From contig JALGQZ010000011.1 of assembly GCA_023105745.1 (NCBI GenBank), forward strand, positions 47,460,698 through 47,524,697: 64,000 bases of DNA. Reading direction: 5' to 3'. The position numbers and the translations under genes were made by a program. This stretch comes from Austropuccinia psidii. Its lineage: Eukaryota; Basidiomycota; Pucciniomycetes; Pucciniales; Sphaerophragmiaceae. Under the pieces are notes generated by a model. That model had not been told where the DNA came from. It did not search any database and saw nothing but the letters and a program-made list of their open reading frames with translations. This document shows, one piece after another, positions 10,289 to 21,080 of this stretch. Numbering within the stretch: the first letter of the stretch is position 1; the number at the start of each line of letters is the position of its first letter.

Positions 10289-10620
10289 GCACCGCGGTCA
10301 GTATAAAATCTTGCTTCAGTCGCGTTAGTGTCACTTTATAGTCACTGGATTTAGTGGGTCACGTCACGTCAGCGTCAAGACAACGTCAATCGTCTCACAT
10401 GTGTCACATGAGAATGTCACTCAAAGCCCAAACCCATTTCAACACTATGCGCAACGTTCGTGTAATTTCACCTCATTGGCTTCCGCCTCCCCGACGCTTA
10501 GCATGCTTACGCACCCGCACCGCCCTCCATCCGGATGAGACTCCGACACTGCCCGCCCCTCTCCGTCCTCACCACTCCTTACGCTTTCACACCCCCGCCC
10601 CTACCATCCTCACGCTTGTG
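10289..10620 (+). other. Left subterminal region of C1
   Basis: It holds short CGTCAA and CACGTCA motifs (about 10360-10392) like those at the right end, the usual place for accessory transposition-protein binding in CACTA elements. The decayed copy C2 keeps the block CAGTATNAAATCTTGCT…GTCACTGGATTTAGTG (10298-10353). The reading frame 10354-10623 has no family signature and is not called. Confidence 0.6.
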
Positions 10621-11190
10621 TAATACCCTCCCGACATGCCTCCGACACCACTGATGACCCTTACGCTTGTGTAGTGCCCTCCCGACATGCCTCCGACACA
10701 GCTTACCATCCTTACGCTCATGTAGTGCCCTCCCAACATGCCTCCGACAACAGTTACCCTCCCTCCCGACATTCTCCCGACACTGCTTACCATCCTTACG
10801 CTCATGTAGTGCCCTCCCGACATGCCTCCGACAACAGTTACCCTCCCTCCCGACATTCTCCCGACACTGCTTACCATCCTTACGCTCATGTAGTGCCCTC
10901 CCGACATGCCTCCGACAACAGTTACCCTCCCTCCCGACATTCTCCCGACACTGCTTACCATCCTTACGCTCATGTAGTGCCCTCCCGACATGCCTCCGAC
11001 AACAGTTACCCTCCCTCCCGACATTCTCCCGACACTGCTTACCATCCTTACGCTCATGTAGTGCCCTCCCGACATGCCTCCGACAACAGTTACCCTCCCT
11101 CCCGACATTCTCCCGACACTGCTTACCATCCTTACGCTCATGTAGTGCCCTCCCGACATGCCTCCGACAACGCTTACCATCCTTAAGCTT
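10620..11190. repeat. 84-bp minisatellite of C1
   Basis: Five full 84-bp units from 10711 to 11130, starting CTTACGCTCATGTAGTG, with partial units on both sides. Each unit contains CCCGACATGCCTCCGACA and CCCGACATTCTCCCGACA subrepeats. Because 84 is a multiple of three, long frames stay open on both strands (10579-11205 minus, 10667-11341 plus); I do not treat them as genes. A diverged version occurs in the remnant C2 at about 47230-48010. Confidence 0.93.
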
Positions 11191-11209
11191 CCGTACTACA
11201 TCCATAGTG

Positions 11210-11233
11210 TGTACGGTGGCTTGTTGGCGTACA
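11210..11233. promoter_or_regulatory. 24-bp palindrome a, 477 bp upstream of gene A
   Basis: TGTACGG…GGCGTACA, arms TGTACG/CGTACA. CGG and GCG triplets are separated by 10 bp. It lies between the minisatellite and the start codon at 11710. Confidence 0.75.
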
Positions 11234-11709
11234 CAATGGACGCCATCGCCGAAATATGCTGAGTGGCCTTCTCTGCCAACAGGACCTCAGGGGAAATTGG
11301 TCAGTATATTCACAATGTTGTGGCTAGGGTTTAAATCATGAGACTCACAAATTAAAACCTAATAAGTGGACTATTTAAGACAAGAATTGTGTCTCCTGTT
11401 TCGCCGACAAAACCATTTTATTTCATATCAATCAAATGAACACTTTGCTTAGTCCTTACCTCATGAGCATTGAATAGTTCAAAAGTTGACTTTAGTAGGT
11501 TTCTCACTAGTCAACTTTATTCAATGTCTCACAGGGAAGTGATTTCATTTGCATGATATGAAATAATTTGCAAAACATCGCCTCCTTCAATTTCCCGACA
11601 AATCGCATTTGCACCTTTTTTCTTGAATTTGGATCTTTTATCAAAAAAATTTCAAACAAGTTAGCAATCAACTCGTCACCATCTATTTGCTTAATAAACT
11701 ACCTCCGCT
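11234..11709 (+). other. Upstream region of gene A
   Basis: 476 bp without a gene. It is conserved, in decayed form, on the minus strand of 46610-47080 (for example CTTTGCTTAGTCCTTACCTCATG and CTCACAGGGAAG). It probably holds the promoter; I cannot point to a core element. Confidence 0.6.
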
Positions 11710-13950
11710 ATGGCCCGAACCCCGGGAAATTCAACAGAATTCAATGAACGACCAACTTCAGCCCCAGAGAGTGGAAGTGAAATCTCTGATATCGCCAGTA
11801 GTCGTGAATTAGGCATTGAAGTAGAGAGCCAGTCACATGAAGATAATCAAGATCCACCAGTTCTTCCGGAATGTGAGTATGCATCCATCTTTAATATTTC
11901 AAATCTCTCAAAACCTGATATTGTGTCATAGCCTTTATTTCAGGGCAGCCTCCAAGCTCTCAGAAACCGAATTTTAAAAGTTATGAGAAGGAAAAGACTG
12001 TTGAACCTTGTGCACCGACAGAAGATGATGGGCAAAATGATGTAATTTTCAGTGGGGAGGTGGAAATTATATCCAAGGAACAATTTGTCTCCAACATTGC
12101 TCAAACAATCCCAAGGCTCAAAAAAATCCAAAATGATAGTAAAATTCCTGATTATGTGCGTCAAAAGATTGCTGAAGCCATGAGCCTGCTCAAAATGGAT
12201 TTGAACCGTAAGTCCATTACTAATTCAAAACAAAATTGATAAAAATAGCTGCTTACAATATATGGGCAGGTGTGGAGGTGGGAGAATCTCTACCTGAAGG
12301 ATCTCGAGTCGTAATTGGATTTCCAGGCAAAGGATTAGGAAAAAGACCAAATATACATGCGACCAAAAAAACAAACAAAAAACGCCGTACCTTTGAAGCC
12401 GCAAACGATTCTCGCGATCAAGGTGATGAAATTATCAATGTTGAAGGGGACCATATTGATAATGAACCTCCGCATACTGAACCCCCCCAATACTCAATGA
12501 AACAATCCATGATGAAGCTCCACATACTGAAAGTCCCCCGATACCCAATGAAACAATGCATGATGCAACCCCTCCCGCCTCTCCTCGGAATATTCAAGCC
12601 TTTCAAGAAAGGGAAACAATTAAACATGATACAATGGGACGAGATATGACTGATATAATTCCCGACGCTGAGCCCGAAGTGTCATCCGCTGCGAATTTTC
12701 AAGGAATATTTTTATCCCGCATGGAAGAGTTTGCAGGCGTTTTGAATTATCATTCCAATATTACTCAACAATCATGGAAAAGGGGGCTTGATAATATCAA
12801 TAGGATTTACAAAAATAGATGGGACAATTTACCAACAAAGGATGCTCATACATTCCTGCCCGTTGGTATTAAGGTGATCAGTAACCGAGATCTTAAAATG
12901 TCGGCTTGGCTGCAGGACCTTGAGATGGCAGGTGAGTTTTTTTTTATCTTTGTGCATGATACTTGATTATTGGCTGTTGACTGGTGATATAAATTGCAAT
13001 ATACAGGGTTAGATTTTTTTAAGCCAACCGAAACAGAAGCGTTTTTTGATCACAACATTTGGAATCTCAAATTGATGAAGGAATCAGCTAAACCTCCAGA
13101 TAATCTTGCAAAATCTGAACACTCCTTCTTCAAAATGGTTCAGAGCCTTCTTTACCCCGCCAATCCAGTTAAACATTTTTGGGCAAATGTTATGTTTGAA
13201 TCCATTAGTTTAGTCTCATACAATGTGATTGCACCCAAACCATATGTTGCACCAACATCAAATTCAACCAATCCTCTTGGACTCGAACGGGGAGCAGTTG
13301 AATACCTTGCCTCCTGCTTGAGTAAATCGAAGCAACGTGCAACCCAACTCAGCGTTGAAGGTGGCGGGGCTGACAATGAGATATCCACAAAGCCGCACAA
13401 GAAACTGGAGGATCTAATGGATACAGTTATCCATTTGATGATTGCATACAACATGGTACGTGCACATACAAAGGTCGAAGTTAATGGCATCAAAGGCAAA
13501 CTCACAAACTCAAAAAAAAATGAGGCCATCAAAGATCTTTTGGCGTGTCACAAGAATCTTGGAATCAATCGAATTTGCTATGGTATATTAGCGGCATTCT
13601 GTGCGGCGGGGGTTCGTGGTTTGATGGTATGCTCAGATGACTGGAGAACAAGCTCAGTTAAAGGGGCTTTAGCACTAATTGACATTTCCGCAAAACTTTC
13701 AGAGGGTAAAAATCTAGTGGAGCCAGTGTGGCTACGTACTAATAAGTATATATGTAATTTACTGAATAAAAGTTTCTTCTCATCAGAGTCTTTTAACCCC
13801 ACTGTACCTCTTAGATTTGATTTTGCACGATGCTTAGTATTAGACTTTGGTGATGCCTGGGTGGCGAATCGCGGGCTTGGTTCAAGTGATGAGGTCACCT
13901 TGACGGTACCCAGGTCAGCTAAACTCACAACCAGGATTGACCCGTTTTAG
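11710..13950 (+). CDS. Protein A of C1, unknown function, four exons
   Basis: Exons by GT-AG signals and frame: 11710-11872, 11944-12207, 12270-12931, 13007-13950. The first 250 or so residues are acidic and Pro/Ser-rich, with a basic patch GKGLGKRPNIHATKKTNKKRR that could be a nuclear signal. The C-terminal half looks globular (FFKMVQSLLYPANPVKHFW, …MDTVIHLMIAYNMVRAH, …GILAAFCAAGVRGLMVC). I do not recognise the family. Exon 3 loses frame by one base in a run of seven C at 12482-12488; a neighbouring repeat of the same segment (HTESPPIPNETMHD) shows the expected frame, and one more base makes the total length a multiple of three (about 677 aa). It may be a sequencing error or a recent mutation. 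Start chosen as the first ATG that splices cleanly. Confidence 0.7.
12482..12488 (+). other. Frame-breaking poly-C run in gene A
   Basis: Seven C residues between ACTGAA and AATACTC. The downstream duplicate of this segment implies one base is missing. Confidence 0.65.
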
Positions 13951-14068
13951 ATTAGCTTTGTACTAGATAGATTGTAATTTAATTTTGCAAAGTGATTTAT
14001 GAATTTAATAATCATGACTTCCTATCCTACTACTGCCCGGATGCCACAGTCTGAGTACCAATAGTAAT

Positions 14069-14092
14069 TGTACGGCGGCATGCCTCCGTACA
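14069..14092. promoter_or_regulatory. 24-bp palindrome b, 425 bp upstream of gene B
   Basis: TGTACGG-N10-CCGTACA, eleven of twelve pairs match. CGG-N10-CCG geometry. It lies between the stop of gene A and the start of the dioxygenase gene. Confidence 0.8.
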
Positions 14093-14516
14093 TCATTGCA
14101 AAGACTCCGACAAGACGCAAGCTGAGTCAGGCATTTTGCCCGCGAGTAGCACATGCGGGAAGTCGCGTTTATCACTTCCCGCCAGCCCATAATAGGCAAA
14201 AGGTTCCTGTGTCTTTCAAGAGGAGTGGGATAACTAGGGATCCGCAGCAGGATGCATATTGCATTTGCGTGTGCTTGCAATATTCCAAATTGCTGGATTG
14301 GAAAGTGATTGCATGGGAACATCAATGTGTAAAATTGAATAATGCACTATCCACTGCAATTTTCAGGTTCAGGTATTTGAGATCGTGAATTTGCCAAGGT
14401 CAGGCGTGAGCTTTCTTTTTAGCCGCAATTAAAAAAGATTCATCCATCGCAATCCAATTTAGGTGATATTAAGAAATCAGTAATCATTCGGTTTCATTTC
14501 ATTTTCTGCTGAAAGC

Positions 14517-15861
14517 ATGCCATTCACGAAAAAAGGAAAAGAGCGTAAAAGGGAACTCGCGAGAAAGCGTCGGGCTGAGGAAGGAAAGTGTGAGTTACTC
14601 GCTTAATCTCAGTGTATATATATAGATATATATATATGCTTCCACATTTATGTGGCACCCTCATTGGGCCCCACTGAAGAACATGGGCTTTAGTCGGTTC
14701 AGATTGTGCCAATGTCATGTGGGCTCCAACAGGGAAGTCAAAGGATGTGTGCCGAAGAAAGCTCCTTGGCAGTATCTGATATCTTGTGTGCTTCAACACA
14801 TAGTGATCCCGCAACCACTCGGGAATAGTAGCAGATCCCAAAAGACAAATGAGCGCAAAACGACCCGAATGAATAGGTTTTTTTCCTCCTCTCGCCCAAC
14901 AGCACAAATATCAATGCCAGTATCAGCAAATATCACCCCAAGTGAAATTCGGAGGGTTGTGGATGTCAATCAGATCAAACGCATTCACTTTGGCCGTGTG
15001 GCAATTTTCTCTTCAACCGGATTACTCATTGCCCTTGTTGAATTCCGACCATTCACAACAATGAGTGAAGTCGAGGTCAATCAATGGGATGAATTATCAC
15101 AATTCTTATTTCGCGAAAAGAGGTTCACTGACCCTATTGCAACAAATGGAGCATTACTGGAGGGATTTATGTTCGCGATTGGGTGGCGCAAATGCACCAC
15201 GAAGAATGAACAATTTGGTCTGTATGGTAGTGCTGGCAAAATTGAAAATGCAAAAGATGAATGGCGGGACCGAGGTGCCAATCTTAGCTCGGTGGGTCGC
15301 ATTCTAGGTCAATCCTTACGATATGTTGGGGATAATTTATTTCAGAAGATTCAAAATTGCTACAACTCATTGGGGGTTCCGTCTTTTGATCAAGTCAACT
15401 ATGAAGGCGATATTCCGGCAAATCAGGGTGCATTCGAGTTCGCTTCCGCACTCACTTTCACCATGAATGGATTCAAAAACGCACCTCATGTTGATAAGGA
15501 TGCATCGCTGGATGCTTCGGGATGGTGGTTTCAAGCTGATAAGCGGACCGGCCAAATTCAAAGAGATGCGTCAAAGCGGTGTACAGGGGGAAAATTGATT
15601 TTCCCAAATGAGCATTTTTGGATTGATCTATCCACATGTCATGGGCTCATTCAGGTAGTGTGGGCCAGTAGTACATTTGTTCATTATACTGATCCAGCAC
15701 AGGACAACGAAAGCACGACACTAGTGGGTATGTCCGCACAATGCTCAAGCAGGTTAGCAAAAACAATGCGGCAAAAAAGCAATGGCTATTATGAGATTGG
15801 CGAGAGAGCGGGCTATCAAATCAGGGATGGTAATACAATCTCATGCCGATTCAAAGAATGA
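14517..15861 (+). CDS. TET/JBP-like 2OG-Fe(II) dioxygenase of C1
   Basis: Predicted to oxidise a methylated base in DNA (5-methylcytosine in the TET branch) using iron and 2-oxoglutarate in the nucleus. The long frame (403 codons from 14650) holds the double-stranded beta-helix core. LTFTMNGFKNAPHVDKDAS carries the H-x-D iron pair (His at 15487-15489, Asp at 15493-15495). GGKLIFPNEHFWIDL and LIQVVWASSTFVHYT follow, the last giving the second iron His; an Arg in AQCSSRL is a fair candidate for the 2-oxoglutarate contact. This pattern is that of rust Tet-like proteins. A separate first exon 14517-14589 (MPFTKKGKERKRELARKRRAEEGK, strongly basic) ends at GTGAGT. The acceptor is uncertain: AG at 14806 fits the phase and would make an intron of about 217 nt; ATG 14650 is then not the start. 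Substrate and activity are inferred. Confidence 0.85.
14616..14638. repeat. TA microsatellite in the first intron of gene B
   Basis: TATATATAGATATATATATAT-like run, probably within the intron that begins at 14590. Confidence 0.8.
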
Positions 15862-15986
15862 GGAGATTTGCAAGTGGGTTGGGTAAGTAATGGTGAGGTA
15901 AGGCAGAGGACAATATACACCAGGATTGGATGGATTCGAGTGCGGGAGATGGGGTGTCTCACATGAAAAAGGGGTGAAGTGGATTA

Positions 15987-16010
15987 TGTACGGTGGCATG
16001 CCATCGTACA
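15987..16010. promoter_or_regulatory. 24-bp palindrome c, 125 bp after gene B
   Basis: TGTACGGTGGCA/TGCCATCGTACA, one G·T mispair. It is the only one of the six that does not lie upstream of a gene. Confidence 0.8.
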
Positions 16011-16039
16011 TCGGTCCTGGTTTGTTGCTATTGTCCAGG

Positions 16040-16640
16040 ATGCCAATGCTTCACACGCGAATCCTCATGCTTGTGCAGGTTCTGACAATGCTAAAAGTTC
16101 CTTACGCCTATGCGGGGGGCCATCGCTACACACGCCAATCCTTATGCCTGTGCAGGCTCCCGAAAGTTTACACGCCAATCCTTACGCCTTTACAGGCTTT
16201 CAACGATTCACACGCCAATTCTTACGCTTGTGAAGCTTCCCCACAATGCTGAAATTTTCTTTAGCCTGTGCAGGATCCCAAGAATTCACACGCCAATTCT
16301 TACGCCTGTGCAGGCTCCCAACAATTCACACGCTAATCCTTATGCTTGGGGAGGGTCCCAAAAGTGCTAAAATTCCTTACGCCTGTACAGGCTTCCGACG
16401 ATTCACACTCCAATCCTTACGCATGGGAGGGTTGCCAGCAATGCTGACAAATTCTTACGCCTGTGCAGGCTCCCAACAATTCACACGCCAATCCTTATGC
16501 CTGTGCAGGCTCCCAACAATTCACACGCCAATCCTTATGCCTGTGCAGGCTCCCAACAATTCACACGCCAATCCTTACGCCTGTGCAGCCTCCCGACAAG
16601 TCACACGCCAATCCTTACGCTTGTGAAGGTTCTAGCCAAT
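16040..16640. repeat. 40-bp minisatellite of C1
   Basis: Units of about 40 bp with the core TCACACGCCAATCCTTACGC and CTGTGCAGGCTCC. The units at 16450-16620 are almost identical, those before are more diverged. Its CCAATCCTTACGC core is related to the CCATCCTTACGC core of the 84-bp array at 10.7 kb. Several frames stay open through it but none looks like a protein. Confidence 0.9.
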
Positions 16641-17058
16641 TTAAACAATTCAATACATGAGTAAGACTAATAGCGTGTGACCATAGGAAAGGCCATGTTT
16701 CACGAATCTGGACTCGATTGCTCACATACGGGAACCTCCCGCTTTTTTACAGTTAAGAATGGGTATGGCTCTAAACCATGGGAGAAGAAAATATAGGAGA
16801 GGATAACGGCAACTATTGGGGCATTTTGAGAAAAAGAGGGTCACACAAACAAATACTCACTCAAACCTTTGGTAGGGCACTTATAAAACGTTTTCTCATG
16901 CAATAGGATATTTGAACCATTGAACAAAATATAACTTAACGTGAGCAAAGAATGTAATAGAAATGGAAAATAACAATCATTCAATACAAAAAATTTATAT
17001 GAAAGAAAGTATTACAAATAATAAATAGAGGAAATAATGATTTTTTTTTTAAATTTTT
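16641..17058. other. Intergenic, no gene seen
   Basis: AT-rich sequence between the 40-bp array and the stop codon of the minus-strand Zn2Cys6 gene. It presumably contains the 3' ends of both flanking transcripts. Confidence 0.5.
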
Positions 17059-18434
17059 TTATTTTTCTAAGTATTTCGAGACTATCCCGGTGATGTCCTC
17101 CTTTGGATAAGCCTCCATTGCCTTGCCAAGGAGGGAGTTTAGTTCCTCCCGGAATTCCCGGTGCATCTCATTTCGATGAGTTGCATCCACGAAAGGAATC
17201 ATGTGGAGCAAGCGACGATGCTCCAACAAGATTCGGTTGATCGAATCGTGGACGATGGCTCGAGGAATCATTAGGGTCGGTCGCAGGTCGGTGAATTCCT
17301 GGCGAGCGTCATCGTGAGAATGAGACGAGCTTGGCACCGGGGGGGAGGAGGCGTTGGGGTTCTCGGGGGCACTGGAAGGGATCTCTGGGGAGGGAACCGG
17401 GGTTGGAGTGGAAGGGGAAGATGGTGGAGTCGGTGAAGAAGAAGGGGGAGGGGGAGGGGGAGGGGGATGGGGTGATCCCACGGGCGTATCGTCGATGATG
17501 ATGATCGAGCGAGGAGTGGCGGGACGATCTGGAGACGGTCGAAGAAAAAATGAGGAAAGGTGAATATGGATCGAAGAGAAAGAAGGGGTGACTTACCATA
17601 AGGTTCCTCCGTGGATTGCGTAGGAGCCACCTCAGGTTCTGGCTCACGAGTCGTATCGTCCTCAGGTGGTTGGGACGATGGACTCGGGCCAGGAATAGGT
17701 GGCTCTTCGGTTCGGGAGGGTTCTAAAAAAGGAGTAAGAGTCAGTTCACTCGACTCGAAAGTGAAAGTGAAAATGAAATGAAACTTTGGCTGCTTACCAC
17801 GGAATAATTCCTCAGACCATCGGGTGCCACTCGGGCCTGGAGTTGGTTGCCGGGGGGTTTGCTCGCGAGGCAAACTGGAAACGGGAGAGTCGTGTCGGGG
17901 GGGATTCGGGGGGTTTGGTTCTATGAGTAATGGAAAAAAGTCAGTATTATTGCGTGAAGAGAAATGAGATAAATAGGAGAAATAAAACTTACTTTGGCGT
18001 TTGAATCCCATCGGTGACAAGACATGGTGACGATCAGCCCAAGCTCGAATGTCCTCTCGCCATCGCCATCCTTCATCGGCCGGATAATCACTTCGCTCCG
18101 GTCGAGGAGTGAAGTGACCATCGGATGGTGGCCTAGGAGGGGGAGTGGACAAATCGATACTGGAGGGGACAGGGCTAATCGTCCGGAATCGTTCCCGTTG
18201 GCCTGTTTGGGGGCCCGGCGTCCATTCACGCTCGGAAATGGTTTCATCATCGTCGACCACAAAGGAGTCCTCGCGAGGGCGTCTTGGGCGAGAACTCGTC
18301 TGGCCTCGTGGGCGGAAGGGGCGGACAACGAACGAACATTTCTTGTGTGCTTGTCGGCAAGCATCACAAGCGTCGTTCGTCGTCGAGGAGCGAATGCAGG
18401 GGATACCCCGCTTGGTGCATAACGTGCACGACAT
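17059..18434 (-). CDS. Zn2Cys6 zinc-cluster protein of C1, four exons
   Basis: The first 33 residues give C-x2-C-x6-C-x9-C-x2-C-x6-C (Cys 3, 6, 13, 23, 26, 33), the fungal binuclear zinc cluster that reads CGG-type triplets in DNA. Exons on the minus strand: 18434-17993, 17920-17798, 17722-17597, 17528-17059, all GT-AG with 68-75 nt introns, summing to 386 aa. After the cluster comes an Arg/Pro/Ser-rich linker, a Pro-rich tract with poly-Pro, and a helical C-terminus (RAIVHDSINRILLEHRRLLHM…REELNSLLGKAMEAY) that could dimerise. It lacks the long middle-homology region of large fungal regulators. It is the natural candidate to bind the palindromes of C1; binding is inferred. No palindrome precedes its own start. 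Confidence 0.85.
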
Positions 18435-19011
18435 CTAAAAACAAAACAAAACAGGTTAGTAACTGAATAGAAAGTAAGCAATCAAGAAAGAAAAGGAAGA
18501 CATACGATGATTTATATAAATTTAAAACGGAATCAATATAAAAACGCTCTAGTCGGAAGTTTTTAAAAGTCTGGAAGGAAGTCGTGAAGAAAGAAAAATA
18601 TTAATATCGGTACATAATGTTGACTAAAGTTTAATTGGAGAAAACGTACAAAGTAGATAGAAGTGGGGTTCTGAAAGTATTAGCAGGAAAAACAAAAAGC
18701 GAGCAGGAAGGGGAGTGGGGTTAGTCGAGTGCGAAAGAAAAGACTGGAAAGGCAGGAAGACGAGGGGGAATACGCACAAGGACAAACGCGGGTGAGGTTG
18801 AACGAAGTGGAGCGGGTGAGAAAGAAAGTGAAGTGCGTGTCGTGTGAAGATGGTCTTTTATACCATGGTGAAGCTGAGACGATCTCAGCAGTTTCAGCAC
18901 CCGCAAGAGTCTCAGCTTCAAGGCGTGTGGGCAAAATTGAAGCTGAGTCTCAGCGAATGCTGCAACTGAGAAGTGAAATGCTCGCGTGAGGCAGAAGAAC
19001 AATGGGGGTCT
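18435..19011. other. Upstream region of the Zn2Cys6 gene
   Basis: 577 bp with no convincing gene; overlapping frames on both strands have no family signature. From 18875 on it holds many GCTGAG/CTCAGC hexamers, often paired as GAAGCTGAG…CTCAGC. Confidence 0.5.
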
Positions 19012-19745
19012 GGCTGAGTATTTCAATTTATTGAATTGTCAAGCTGAGTATTGCAATTTATTGAATTGTCATGCTGAGTCAAATCCCCTTTGTTTCCTTA
19101 AATTGCCACCCGATCACCCAGGAGGGTGGTCGTGAGGCCCTTATTGATTGTGCATTGTGGGTGCAATGCACAAGTGACCGCGGCAAGATCACCGGCCTTA
19201 TGGCCTGGTGATAGTCTTTGAACAAAGGGGGGGGCTGTAAGACAAGTGAATACAGCGTGAGCTTGCCTCGACCCATTGCTCAGGTTTGCTTTCGGGTCAT
19301 AATTGAAATGCTCAGTGGCTGAACATTTTAATTGCACAGTAATTGAACAATTGATATAACAATATCAAATGCACCGCTGAGTATTGCAATTTATTGAATT
19401 GTCAAGCTCAGTCACATCCCCTTTGTTTCCTTAAATAGTCACCCGATCACCCAGGAGGGTGGTCGTGAGGCCCATGTTGAATGTGCATTGGGGGTGCAAT
19501 GCACAAGTGACCCATGCAGAAAAGCACCCGGTGCATTTGGTCACAAGTGACCGCGGCGAGATTACCGGCCATATGGCCTGGTAATAGTATGTGAACAAAG
19601 GGGGGGGCTGTAAGACAAGTGAATACAGCGTGAGCTTGCCTCGACCCATTGCTCAGGTTTGCTTTCGGGTCATAATTGAAATGCTCAGTGGCTGAACATT
19701 GGAATTGCACAGTGATTGAACTATAGATATAACAATATCAAATGC
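19012..19745. repeat. Two tandem 335-370 bp repeats in C1
   Basis: The unit runs from GCTGAGTATTGCAATTTATTG through CATCCCCTTTGTTTCC, ACCCAGGAGGGTGGTCGTGAGG, GGGGGGGCTGTAAGAC and ATGCTCAGTGGCTGAAC to GATATAACAATATCAAATGCACC. The first copy starts at about 19040, the second at about 19374. The second has some 40 bp more, a local duplication of the CACAAGTGACC part. The gene-like frames (19079-19710 minus) repeat with the unit and are not called. Confidence 0.9.
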
Positions 19746-20945
19746 ACCATGCTGAGCCATTGCTCAGTCGTTTTTGTATGCGCGCACTCTGAGCATTTGG
19801 CACAGCATCGGATGACATTTCAGCCAGGTGCAGCATTTCACACGCTTTGGTGAAGTGCTCCAAACTGAGCCTTCCAATGAACTATTGCAAAAGAGTTCAT
19901 TCCATGGCTTTACTGAGCACTTTCTCACGGTGCGTTTGACCATGACATGCTCAGCTTGCGTGTGCAAATCGGGTGAAACGCAATGCTGAGCATGTGGCAC
20001 ATGAGCTACGTAAATGCAAACGATCGGAAGGTGCATGCACATTTGCTAGATGGATGCAGGCTCAAGTAGTATTACACCTTCCTGATCTGTACAGTACAGT
20101 CGACACTGTAGTACGCAGTACACCTTTGTAAATGTACTGCGGGGCAGAGCAAAAAGCTGTTCAACAATGTAACATGCAATAACGTCAAGCCATCGAGTCA
20201 TATCTCTCACCTGCATCCCTTTGATGCACCTTGTTGGACAGCTCTGCCTAACTACGGCACAGATGCGCATGTAATCCAAATTAATGTAAGTGGGTCTTAA
20301 TGGGATGACTTAATATTTGGGTCTAACACAAAGAGTTGATTCACTCCGGTGCCATTGTTGGGGCAAACAATGACTGGCCCGCTTGTTCATTGTCGGGCAG
20401 CCACACGCTTTCATACGCACCCCCGATGGGTCATACACAGGCAACTTTCACACGCCTGGAAGACATTTTACTGCCAGTCTTCCAGCTGCCTATTTTCTTG
20501 GTCGGGTTGTCAGCTTGACTGCAGACGCTCACCCGCTTGCGCGTGGAAACCTGAGGCCAATCAGTGTGGATTCGCTTCAGCCTCATCCACATTAGAATAA
20601 CAATCCCAGCCTATGATTGCTGAGGCTGGTCATGTTCGCGTGGGTATCTCCCACCGCGGGTCATTTTCTTCACGTTCTCACACGCCCCGCGCAAGTTGTG
20701 GCACCTGGCTTGCAGCCAAAAAATTCCTCGGGCGTGTGGCCTCTTTCTCCGGAGTTCTGTACGCGCGTGAGGCAAAGAGGCCAATGCCAATCTCGGTGGA
20801 TTAGTACTCGCCTCAAACGCCATAGGGGTGAATGTATATGTGGATCACGGCTCACGGCTGGCGCCCCCTTTGATCATCCCAGACATTCCCCCCTGAACGC
20901 CCAGTATGCATCAGTCAGCAAAAAACTTCAGGCCAAACCAAAGTC
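19746..20945. other. Intergenic part of C1 with diverged short duplications
   Basis: 19746-20000 continues the GCTGAG/CTCAGC motif cluster. 20380-20590 and 20640-20815 are diverged copies of one segment (shared: GGGTCAT, TTCACACGCC/CTCACACGCC, GAGGCCAAT, GGTGGATT). I see no gene. The open frames here are short and overlap each other on both strands. Confidence 0.5.
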
Positions 20946-20946
20946 A

Positions 20947-20970
20947 TGTTCGGTGGCATGCCACCGAACA
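20947..20970. promoter_or_regulatory. 24-bp palindrome d, 501 bp upstream of the SNF2 gene
   Basis: TGTTCGGTGGCA/TGCCACCGAACA, perfect on all twelve pairs and extended by one A/T pair on each side. CGG-N10-CCG. Confidence 0.85.
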
Positions 20971-21080
20971 TATCTCACCCGCCCACACACAAACATCCCC
21001 ACAGTGAGATTGCCCTTTGAAACTGCCAACATTGCCCAGTAGGTCCCTGTGAATAATTAACCTGGGGAGGATACGCTCAT

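Noticed and set aside
10711..11130. CRISPR-like array
   Set aside because: Units are head-to-tail and identical with no unique spacers, and the context is a fungal transposon.
10579..11341. Long open frames on both strands (208 and 224 codons) as genes
   Set aside because: They are a by-product of an 84-bp repeat whose length is a multiple of three; no start context or family signature.
19079..19710. Pair of small related proteins
   Set aside because: They repeat because the DNA is a tandem repeat; no start context, splice structure or family.
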